Source: Dentipellis sp. KUC8613 (lineage: Eukaryota > Basidiomycota > Agaricomycetes > Russulales > Hericiaceae). From it: a stretch of 64,000 bases of DNA. The stretch spans positions 457,916 to 521,915 of the forward strand of contig NSJX01000012.1 in the NCBI GenBank assembly GCA_002286715.1. Direction: 5' to 3'. The translations under genes were made by a program, and so were the position numbers. The first letter of the stretch is position 1; each line of letters begins with the position of its first letter. Below, piece after piece: positions 22,380-38,886 of the stretch. The notes below the pieces were generated by a model. It was given only the letters and a program-made list of their open reading frames with translations, was not told the DNA's origin and searched no databases.

Positions 22380-23646
22380 ATGCTAGGAGAGCCCGCACTA
22401 CCGTCATATAGGCTGTTACTTCGGCAAGTTCACAAGCTCCCAGATCAATATGTGCGGTATGTATGCCCTGCTATTCTTGTGCACACATCTCATACGTTTC
22501 GCAGAGAGTTCTACCGAATAAAGATCGCAGATGATTTCCGAAGATGTTTCCAACCACAAACCGGTGAAGCGATCAGACTGATACGAATCCGAAAAGTGCA
22601 CAAGGTAGATCAAGGCGCCTCGACTCGCGAACCCCGCTAAACTATCCATAATGCCAGTTACTCGCTCGTCTGGAACGCGCCAACAGGGGGTGTTACAGAG
22701 AGCTCAGAGAGGTTCTAAACAATGCGTACGGAAGAAAGGGACCTCTGAAATGGAATCTCTACAGAGTGCGCAATCTTCCATGGGAATGTCGTGTCTCTGT
22801 TCTAAATTGCACCTCCAGTCGCTCCAGACATCCTTCGAAGCCCGCCCGGCGCCCCGAATTATTCCCTCATACGAGCGATCGCGCCCTCCGGCATATTCCC
22901 CAGCACTGACAGCCCTGCTGACCTCGCAATCTGCTGTCGGCCGTAGCAAGCCCGTCACGCAGGCGAATATCAAACTCCCGCCAATCATGCCTCAGAAGGT
23001 GGATCCCAAGTCGGTAGAGGCTCGGCTTTTTGGCCCCCTCAGCAAGCGCCGCGAAGTCAACCTCCACTGGCGCTATTTCAAAATGCAACGAGGGAAACTG
23101 CGGCTCCCGCTCAAACTGACCGAGGAAGGACCACGTGCTGCTGATGGCACAGTTGCTCAAAAGGCCAGAGACACTTACGGCCTTCACGGTACTAAAATGA
23201 TGGAGGATGTCGCGAGATTCGCGGGGCAGCAAGGGCTAATGCCGCCTCTCCCTCGGAGACAAAGGGAGGCACAATCGGGCACAACTGCAGGCAGCTCCAA
23301 AGAAGTGATACCCCCTCAAGGCCATCCCCCAGGGACAGCACACGGCAGAGCGCTTCGCAGACGATATCAAAAACTGCTGAGAGACTTACCTATCATGACC
23401 GTGACTCCAAGGAGTCGCAAGGACACTGGTATAGGGTCTGCTCCGGAACATTACCGAATAACGCTGCACCCCAACGCTCTCGCTCCCTCTTCCCGCCGCC
23501 GCAACGACCAGCTCCCGGAAGGTGACGCCGTAGATTCGGTATGGGCGCGGCAGAATGGTGGCTCAGCAGTAATGGAGAGAAAGCGTCGCAATCGGAAGGA
23601 GAAACAGGAGCAGACACAGAAACAGAAAATCCAAGAGTCCAAATAA
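22380..23646 (+). CDS. LYR-motif protein, fungal Cup1-like type
   Basis: Four exons: from ATG 22380 to the GTATGT donor near 22454; EFYRIKIADDFR to KVHK; LLARLERANRG to KWNLYR; then the long last exon to the stop at 23646. The N-terminus has the LYR signature SYRLLLRQVHKLP and a helical FYRIKIADDFR segment. LYR proteins are small mitochondrial adaptors, mostly binding acyl-carrier protein and assisting respiratory-chain or iron-sulfur assembly. The C-terminal half has a second conserved-looking block (REVNLHWRYF, KLRLPL) and a basic C-terminus with RALRRRYQKLL and KRRNRKEKQ. This two-part layout recalls the fungal Cup1-like LYR family. Only 62 bp separate its stop from the Sec8 stop on the other strand. 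Confidence 0.62.
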
Positions 23647-23708
23647 ATACGGTGTAGAGCGCAATCGCAATCGTGAATGAAAACAGTGGATAAAACAGGT
23701 ATGAAAGA

Positions 23709-26700
23709 TTATGAACCTCCTTCCAGTTCGAGTCCGTGCAAATCAATTACATACATACTGTAGTTCTTGTCCGTCACCTGCGAGCCGGTGTTGTTGTCTC
23801 CTTGGATCTGGTCCACGCCGCACTGGAGACTGAGCATCGTCTTGTACTCGTCGAACGAGAACACCTGTTTTTGTCGGATAGAATCCATCATGCCCTGTCG
23901 CAGCGAAATTAGCAGGCAAGCATATTTTCGTCAGAATGCTCCTTACCGCAGGGCCCAGACTAAAGAGGTTATAATAGCGCTTCGCTCGCTCGAATTCAGT
24001 ATCGAGAGGGTCTCGCGCGATGGTCTTGATACACTGCTGCAACGCCAGCATGTTTCTGTTGATCTTCTTCACTCCGAGCGCATTGGCGAATCGGATATGA
24101 CGAGCGTTGGAGATCAATAGATCCTCCAGGAGGATGCCCAAACCCTCAAAGACAAAGCTGTATGAAAGTCAGCAGAAGGGCATATGTGCCAGTGATAGTT
24201 AGCATACCGTTGTTCTTTGGCGGGTAGAGTAGAGGCGATAATATCGTCGCATTGTCCAAGCTCGATGTTCAAGTCAATAACGTGCGGGTCCGGTTCTCCT
24301 ACCTCCCGGTCAACACGATAGTTGCCCTGTACATCAATAAAATGAGTGAGTTTCATGCATTGCCTTGATGAGACCCGCAGCCACCCACATGTCGAAGCGC
24401 CAGATCCAAGTAGTGCGCCGCACGACACCTGACATCAATACGAATCGTGTGCAGGATGATCTCGGACAGCTGTTCGTAAGTCTTCAGTAGAGCATGGAAG
24501 CGCCTGAACGCATAATTTGTCAGTAAAAGCACGATACGGTAATGAACACGAGTAAACGAACATGGCCATCTCCTTCGACAACGGAAGTCGGAGTTGTTCG
24601 TCGGCCGTGACGGGAAGCAAGAACGGTAGATGGGGAGTGTAAGGCGTCGTCGCGCTGAACGGCTGCAGCTGCATGGGTGTCGTCGGTGACAGGCTGTCCT
24701 CAGGTACAGCTTTGAGCTGGTTAAGTGCATCTGAAAACCATGCCTAGGAAACATAAATACACCGCCAGATTTCGATATGGAGCAAAATGGCATACCACAC
24801 TGCGATATAGATTCCCAAGGGCAGCGAGGTTACGAACAGGCGAAACGAGCTCGTTCTTGCCAATCGACTTGTCGCTCAACAGGGCCGTCGCGATCTGCGT
24901 CTCGCGTTTCACCAGCTTCCGCCTCTTCGCAACATCATCCTCCTGTATCATCCCGCCCACCAATCAGTGACGGCGCGAGTAGATGCAAGCGCTAGAGCTT
25001 ACCGCAGCGTTGAACAAATCAGCCAGACACGACGTCAACTCGGGATTCTGCGCCCACTGCGCAGACAGTGCCAACGTCGCATCCGGGTCTACTTCGCCTG
25101 AAGTATTCCCAGCTGTTACCAGCGCTTGGTAACGGTCGCTACAACGCTGGTAGAATTGGATGACGACCGTCAGGATCAGTCGTGCGTAGTTGTCGCGATG
25201 GAAAGGCGTGGCGCGGAGCATGGCGCAGAGGGAGTTGATGAGCGCCATGAGCTGCGTGCTAGCCTGAAATTTCACACAAGAATCAGAGCCAGCTTCACTA
25301 AGAAAAATCGGACTATACTCACGTTGATTAGTGGCTCGGGAGATAACCAAGAGGACGATGGATCTGGCTGGAAGGCCTCCGGTGCTGTTTTTGTCTCGTC
25401 AGATCTACACGACACATTCATAACCCGAACTCACCAGTTACTGCCTGATGGAACAAAACCGAGACCTTCTCCTCGAGCTGCGGCAAATACACGTTCAAGA
25501 CAAACTCGTCGAGAACGGCAGTTGCCGCCCGTGCAGACTCGATACTGGAAGGCAGAATATCGGGGAGGCGTTCCATGAACGACAGCGTCGGTTGGAACAA
25601 GACGCTAACGTAGAATGCGTCCGGTTTGATCAACAGGCGGTGGTGCTGGTCAAGGCCGAGCAGTCGCTCGTCAGTCCCGACGTTGGATAGGGTTGCCTGG
25701 ACGGTAGACTCTGTGGAGCCCTGGACTAGACCGGGAACCGTGTCCTTCAGAACTCTGTTCAGCTCGTCTTCATGGCCTCGTAGCAGTTTCGTCGACAACT
25801 TGAGGTCTGTGTCCGCGAAACGGAAAACATGCTGCGATACAATGAGCAAATGCAACACTGATAGTGCTTGCTTGGAATTGTACCTTTGTCTTGTCCCTAG
25901 CAAATCTGCCCTCCCTCAGGACGTCGTTGATCGAGGAAATCGGGTTGCGACCAGACATCGCGCCTTGCTCTTCATCGGTTAGGTAGTCGAGAAGAATCGA
26001 GCGAATCTTGCAACGGAGGTTAGCGGAGGACGCCAAAGACAGCAGAACCATGCTATACCTCTGCTTGTACGGGCGTCCATATCTCAGCCAATGGGAACAG
26101 GCTTCCAGGTTTTGCGCCAGACGAGTCCTTGAAGTCCCGCCTCTGAGTGCAGCAGATTACAAGTCGCCCACAACAAGCCGTCAGCACTCATAGATTCCAC
26201 GTCAAACAGAGAAGGAGAAACCGGCACTCACAGACCCAATCCGATTCGCAACTTCGTAGACCACCCTCATACCCTGCAGCACAGCGTCCAACTTGGAATA
26301 CAGCGTCCAAAACAGATCGCGCAGAATCTCATGATCCACGTGCTTGGTGGAGGACTCGAGAGCCGTAAGCCTCAGCTGCAGCGGGCTCATGAGCGCCCCC
26401 CGGCCCTTCGACGGGCCCACGAGCGCGCCAGTAAAATCAGCAGCCATGCCACCAGAAACCAGCGTGCTGGATGTCAGGATGTACGCGGAGTGCAGCTTGC
26501 CCGCGGCGCTGATCGCGCTGGACGCGAGCACGGACGTGCGCCGGACGTACTCCGCGCGCTCCCCGACCTCGTCCACGGTGCTCTCCACGAGGGAGAACAC
26601 CTCGCTCGGCAGGCGCTGCGCGACGATGTCGAGAACGTTGCCCAGCTTGCCCAGCACCGCGAGAGATTCCAGCAGCGTCTCGATGTACGTGAACGAATCC

Positions 26701-28639
26701 GTCTCCGGGTTGCGGTTTTGGGAGTCCAGGTCGGCGCCGCCCATGATTGCGTTGACCTGTGTGAGGGAGCTCAGAGAGTTCGATCCCGTGAGGTTGTTCG
26801 TCGAGGCGCTGAATTGGACGCCGGAGCCTGGCAGCGCCATGCTGTGGCGGAAGTTGGGCTCGTTTAGGTCTTCTGGCGGGTCGTTCGGTCGGATGGCAAG
26901 GCCGTGGAGGTAGCGGTTTAGTCGACTTGGCCGAGAGGTGGAAGCCGTCGGCGAGGTAGGCGTGGCTTCGATGTTAGTAGCGGGATCTGTAGGGAGTGGT
27001 TCGTCCTCGAATTCCACCTTCGGCACTGGAAACATGTGTCATCAGAAGGTAGGGCGAGAGACAAATTCTTTGAAAACGGACTTGTCTGCTGGTTGACGGC
27101 ATAAGCCGTCCAGCGGGACTCGCACCAGAAGGATTTGAGGTAAAGGTGGCTATGGAGTTCGTCGATGAGGATTTCACGCAATGCCTGTCCCCATACGGGT
27201 CAGCTAGCATGTCCCAAATCCAGATAATAATGACACAAACTGTTTCTTGGCCGTTCAAGTAGCTTCGTAAATCCCCAACTGCACCGATGTCCAGCATGTC
27301 TTGGTTATTGATCATCTTCAAACTGCGCACGAGAAGTACTGCGGCTTGTAGAAGGCGCTTTTCAGACATTAGTGTTTCCAGAACGTCGGGGACCAGTTTC
27401 AGGCTTTCACTGCAGCGCGTCCCCGTGAGAAGTATTCCTCGAAGAAAGCGGCCAGCTCACATCTGGTCCAGTATTCGAAGCATCTCCTCCAGCGTCTGAC
27501 CTCTTGTCCACATCTGCACGAGGTCGGCACGCTTGGTACCTAGGGTGTCCTTGGCTTCCTGAAGCGCGGATCGCGCGCTTTTCATCTGGGCCTGGGTCGT
27601 GCTGAGATTGTTCAGAAGGGACGAGTGGTGTGGTAAAGCAGCCGCGAATGCCTGGTAGTGTTCTAAGAAACTAGACAATCAGATATCAAGACAGCTCGTC
27701 CCGAGCGCAGGGCTTGACATACTATCGACCGAGCCCTTGAGGGCTTTGGACAGCATATATTTCGTGCGGCGGAAGGAGTCCATGCTCTTGCCTCCAGCGG
27801 AAGACTCGTCCAAGATTTGCAACGCGAGATCGACTGGATTGAACTGAGATACGCATGTCATCGTATGCACGCGGTTTCCGTGCATACAGAGGGCAACTTA
27901 CATCTGGATCAATGACGAAATCCCATTCGTCCTTTATCTCGTCCAGAACAGCTGTGGAAAAGGTCAGAGTCCGGGGCGATTGGGTGCTACGCCTGAAAGG
28001 GGTCAACCTACCGTCAATATTTCCTGCCTTCGCCTTGCCATTGACGCGTCTGCCGGGCACCTTCTCCCTAATCCTCTTCTGTCTCTGGTTCTGCACCTCA
28101 ATCTCTCTCTGGCGCTCTCTCTCCCATTCTTCGTCGCCATCCATGTCCAAAGTCTTCTTGCGCGCACCAGCGGTCTGGAATGCAGACATGACAGCCGAGA
28201 GGGATGTCGGAGACATCTCGGAGTCACCGCTACCAGTCGTGTTGATTGTTTGCGAGCGCGGGGGACGTCTGGGACGGGTCGAATTGACGGTGCTTGAGCT
28301 GCCATTGCGCGCTGCATATGGGTTCGGGAGAGAAGCGTCGGATCGGGTCGTCTCCGCACTATCCTTGCGATCTCTAGAGGAGCGAGAGCGAGGGGCATCT
28401 GTGACAGAAAAGTCTGATCCCTGGCGACTCCTGAGCTCGGAACGCTGGGGACGTGAAGGGCCTGCAGGCGAGCCGCCTGCAGAAATTACGGAACTATTGC
28501 TGGGCGTTGTAGGGCGCGGGGGACCTCTGTTGATCTGCAGGGGTTTAGTGGCGGATGCATATGGATCCTGGCCATTTGACTGGGACGGTGAACGTGTACG
28601 GCGAGCAGAGGCAGTGGGGAAGGGGGGAGCGCGAGACAT
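23709..28639 (-). CDS. SEC8: Exocyst complex subunit Sec8
   Basis: Subunit of the octameric exocyst that tethers secretory vesicles to the plasma membrane at sites of polarised growth. I could join the frame from the ATG at 28639 to the TAA at 23709 through about 19 short introns, giving roughly 1,200 residues. The first 190 residues are Ser/Pro/Arg-rich and disordered. The Sec8 core begins with DEIKDEWDFVIDPDFNPVDLAL, followed by helical-rod sequence: KYMLSKALKGSVD, a coiled segment LSTTQAQMKSARSALQEAKDTL, LRSYLNGQE, LRDLFWTLYSKLDAVLQG, SILLDYLTDEEQGAM and, near the end, GLGILLEDLLISNARHIRF. Fungal Sec8 proteins have a similar length and the same opening motif. Its start lies 103 bp from the start of the divergent LDAH-type hydrolase gene. 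Confidence 0.93.
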
Positions 28640-28742
28640 GAGAGCAGGTGTTACCCAGGCTCAGCAAGTCAAGTCAAGTCAAGTCGCGATCAACCGTTGT
28701 CGGTAACTACTCGACGCGCGCGCGCAAATAGCCTCCGCCACC
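28640..28742. promoter_or_regulatory. Compact 103-bp divergent promoter, SEC8 / LDAH, with AAGTC repeats
   Basis: Only 103 bp separate the two ATG codons. Within it four tandem AAGTC pentamers lie at 28666-28685, followed by a CpG-rich stretch (CGACGCGCGCGCG). Both 5' UTRs must be short or the transcription units must overlap. Confidence 0.6.
28666..28685. repeat. (AAGTC)4 tandem repeat
   Basis: Four perfect copies of AAGTC inside the SEC8/LDAH promoter. The function is unknown. Confidence 0.9.
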
Positions 28743-29876
28743 ATGTCCCTCCCGTCCTTCCTCCTTCCGTGTTCCTCCCTCACTACGGCCCCTGGGGCTC
28801 TGTACACACACGCCCTCTTTCCCCACCCGAACCCCTTTCCCCACGCGCACTGTCTTTGGTGGCCGTCACCTACCCCGCGCACGGTTATTCTATTCATCCC
28901 TGGTCAGTTTCTCGGCACTCTCACTTGTGCACTTCTTACACCGTAATTAGGCAACCCTGGATTACTCGGCTTCTACATACCATTCTTATCGTTTCTGTAT
29001 GAGAAGGCCTCTCCGTCCTTGGCTATTCTTGCCCACTCTCATCTTGGACACACGCCCGGCATCGGCCAACTCGGCATTCCTACGGATGCCTCCGCAGTCC
29101 ATCTCCCCGCGCAAGTCGAAAGTATCCTCCAAGTTGTGGATGCTATAAGATCCGAGTTTGGGGCGGACACTAAGCTCCTTCTCATTGGTCATAGCGTGGG
29201 CTCATGGCTTGTTACCCAGGCCCTTAAAGCACGTCCGTCCGACATCGCAGGTGCTTTCTTACTGTTTCCGACTATATGCAACATAGCAGACACACCCAAT
29301 GGTCGACATTTATCAGTGCGTCTTCCATAACATCAATATGGCTGCGTGATTATTTATAGACAATGTAGTGGATATTCCGCTCGCCTTCCCCTCGTGTTGT
29401 TTCGGACGCGTCTGTCCTGATACGCTGGCTCCCTCTCCGTGGATTGTCCCTGCTCTTTCCCTCATGGCCCTATGAACAAGTTTCAGTCCTAAGCTCCCTT
29501 CTTCGATCACGGCACTCGATTCATGCTTGTCTGACCATGGCGGATGACGAGATGCGCACCATCCGTCAACTTGACACGGAATTGCTCAAAGAACATCATG
29601 AACGTCTTTGGTTCTACTTCGCCGAGGACGACGATTGGGTCGGCAAGCAACGAGACGCGATACTGGAGTGTCTTCGGGACGCGCCTTCGGCGGTGAAGGT
29701 CGTGCATGGTCACCGAGATATCCCTCACGCGTTCTGCATCAGTGAGTTTATATCCCGCGATATAGATACCCTCCTATCCCTCATTGAAGTCCGCTGACCA
29801 CCTATGTATGACAGATCATGGTGAAGAACTAGCCTCGCAATGTCTGCAGTGGCTCCAATCCGGAGACCTTCTGTGA
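28743..29876 (+). CDS. Lipid droplet-associated hydrolase (LDAH family)
   Basis: An alpha/beta-hydrolase of about 300 residues. Landmarks of the LDAH (C2orf43) family are the N-terminal ILFIPGNPG followed by LGFYIPFL, the nucleophile elbow LLIGHSVGSW (the Ser of GHSVG), FLLFPTI, and a C-terminal block with FYFAEDDDWV supplying the acidic residue and DIPHAFC supplying the histidine. The family sits on lipid droplets and influences neutral-lipid turnover; sterol-ester hydrolysis has been debated. Exon 1 (ATG 28743) ends at FIPG, the next exon begins with NPGLLGF, and the last begins with NHGEEL. The proposed membrane-associating hydrophobic segment is present around LRGLSLLFP. The gene is divergent from SEC8. 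Confidence 0.87.
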
Positions 29877-30344
29877 AGCTGTCAGGCTCTTGAATTGACT
29901 TTGGGGCTAGACCCATGCCATATTCTAGCGGCAAAGTATACCTCGTTGCATCCGCATGTCGTCGAGTAACGCTTTTGGCCAGGCCCTTTGACACAAAACA
30001 ACGACTGGCACGTTTTCCATTTGAATGTAGAATTATACTCTGTACGTTTCGCCGCGGGGCCGTCATCACAATGTGTTGCAGCGGGCGCTTGATCTGCCCT
30101 TTTATCATACCCCATCATGTATAGTCATGCAGCGAGGCAAGGTCGCCGCGCATACAGCACTGTACCCTTTGTGCAGAATGAGGAGGCGCACAATTGTGCA
30201 CCGTGCTGAATGAACGGGCCATGGACCCAGTAAGAAATGAGAGACCCGTGAGAAAGGGTGCGTGGACCGCGACGGGAAGGTGACTATTATACTCGTCGCG
30301 CCCGACGCGTCTGTCCATGGCACCGAACCCTTTTCATACCCGAC
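29877..30344 (+). promoter_or_regulatory. Spacer with remodeler promoter and ACGCGT box
   Basis: This 468-bp spacer follows the LDAH gene. ACGCGT lies at 30305-30310, 35 bases before the remodeler ATG. The CATGG at 30315 is out of frame with the chosen start. No gene was seen. Confidence 0.45.
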
Positions 30345-36987
<6,643 letters not shown>

Positions 36988-37609
36988 CAATTTCTTGCTA
37001 CGGCAGCGGCGTAGAACCTATACATATCTGTACGTCAATATCATTAATGCTTGCGCGCTATCTGCGCGCGATATAATAACTACGTAGAGTACAGCGTTTC
37101 TTGGGTCTTTCTGGAGGTGTGCATCGTGGTTTAGATCAGGACCGTACGTCGAAACGCAGGGAGCTGCGCAAAGTGGTTACCTGAAAATTATTTAATCGAG
37201 GCTCCTCCCATACATTCTCAGAGTTCGCCGTCTGGCTATCCCAGTCTCGGCTAGTCGTCTCCCTGCGCTTGTCGAAACATGCAAGGTCTACTGCGCACTA
37301 CACTGCACCATTAGGGCTGCGGGGACCTTGCAGACAAGTGATATTTACTATCGTGATAAGCACAAGGGGAACACTTAATAATAGCCAACAATGACTTATC
37401 TGCGGCAATCAGATTATATGAAAGGCAATTTGGCTGCTGAAAGAGTCTTATACTACCTACTATGGAAGCCTTCAAACATCGAAGTTCCAAGTTTGTCCTG
37501 GTCGCAGCCCGCTGCAGGCTTTCCTAGGGTCTCCCTTTCTGAGCAATCTTTCTGCAGAACTGATCCCTAGAACCTTCCAACACGTGTTCGACTATTTAAA
37601 TACCACCCA
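36988..37609. other. Intergenic region between remodeler and RNase III-like gene
   Basis: This 622-bp, relatively AT-rich stretch holds the remodeler 3' UTR and the next promoter. A TATA-like TATTTAAATA lies at about 37593-37602. No gene was recognised. Confidence 0.5.
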
Positions 37610-38695
37610 ATGTTCGTCGCAGCAAAGAGCACCTCTACTAGTAGCGCGCTCCCCGGCCCATCTCTCAAACGACCACGACGCGAAACTTCGATGGCAGATA
37701 ATTTCCCGCCGATTCCTTCCCTAGACGAAGATCTGTACCGCGTCGTATCGACGCACAAATCGCTGTTGTCTCCAGATGAGAACGACGAACTGGGTGATGC
37801 TGAGAGGTTGAGGTCGCTCGGAAAGCGCGTGCTCGCGCAGGCTGTGGCGGTCGCTTGCTTCCGCAAGAAACCACTCTTATCGGCAGTAGAGCTGGAGGTA
37901 CAGTCCTATTTACAACGATGCTTGCGGCATCTCGTAACTCAGATGGTTCTTTGCAGGTCCTCATCGACGAGAGACTGGCGGTGGACACGATCTATGCCTG
38001 GGTCACGCAGTACGACCTCCGGAAGAAATACGTGTGCGAACCGGACTTCCGTGAGACGCTGAAAGACCCAAAGGTCCTGTCCAACACAAATGACTCTGTT
38101 TCATACGTATTGACCGGCTTCCAGGAAGCAGCCGACCTGTTCTACCCATACGTTGGCGCCGTCTTTGTGCATCACGGGGCATCCACCGTGCAGAACTGGG
38201 TCGGGAGGCTCGTCGACCCTGACTTCGAGCAGGAGGACCCGACCAGCAAGAGGTTCAAGTCCGCCGATGTCCAGTCTCCCTTCCAGCCGCCCCCGCCACT
38301 CGAACCCGCGCCACCCCTTCCGCAGGCGATCCAGAATAACCCTCTCGCGCCCGCACAGCCTAGCTCTACGTTCCTCCCGATATTCAACCAGACAGCCATG
38401 CAGCGCAGGTTGCAGGTAACGTGGCAGACGGCGTCGACGGGCCCGTCCCACGCGTCGGTGTGGAGCGCCGACTGCGTAGGTACGCCTCCGTCTCAGTTTC
38501 TCTATTCTCTATTGTCACGACGCTAAAATTCGTCCAGTGGATGGCATCGTGAAGGGAAGGGGGAGTGGCAGAAGCAAGCAGCTTGCGAAAGAGGAGGCCG
38601 CGAGACAGGCGTTTTATAACATGGGATGGGCAGGAAGTGCGTGTGATTCTATTTCATCTAGGCAGCCTGGCTTATATTCCTTCGTCCTCGTATAG
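37610..38695 (+). CDS. RNase III-fold plus dsRBD protein, catalytic acids not conserved
   Basis: Joined exons give about 320 residues ending at TAG 38693-38695. An RNase III-like fold spans THKSLL to VGAVFVHHG, then a Pro-rich linker, then a double-stranded-RNA-binding domain (LQVTWQTASTGPSHASVW, KGRGSGRSKQLAKEEAARQAFYNM) with the conserved basic KQLAKEEAA helix. The RNase III signature NERLEFLGD is replaced by sequence around ERLRSLGKRVL, so the Asp after LG is Lys, and the second acidic site (ADxxEA) reads ADLFYP. It therefore probably binds rather than cuts RNA, as for mitoribosomal mL44-type proteins or inactive silencing cofactors. The first ATG is 37610; the in-frame ATG at 37691 (MADNFPPIP) is equally or more likely, since TATTTAAATA lies only about 10 bases before the first. 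Confidence 0.7.
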
Positions 38696-38886
38696 ACCCC
38701 TGAGCCAACACCATCTTCTTCATCACGGGCGGCATGTTGGGTCAGCATCGGCCACGATCATCTTCTCATCCATACCTCCGTCCCGGCCATATCAGTGTAT
38801 CTCATAATCTCGGGGTGTGATTAGCTTCATTGGAAATAGCAGTCTGGAGTCAACGAAATATATAATGTTTGTACGATTACAATAAG
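38696..38886. other. Convergent intergenic region
   Basis: A short 191-bp spacer between two 3' ends. No feature was recognised. Confidence 0.5.

Noticed and set aside
29408..29413. Single ACGCGT sites inside coding exons, such as this one
   Set aside because: ACGCGT is expected about once per 4 kb by chance in a sequence of this length; a lone copy is not evidence of regulation.
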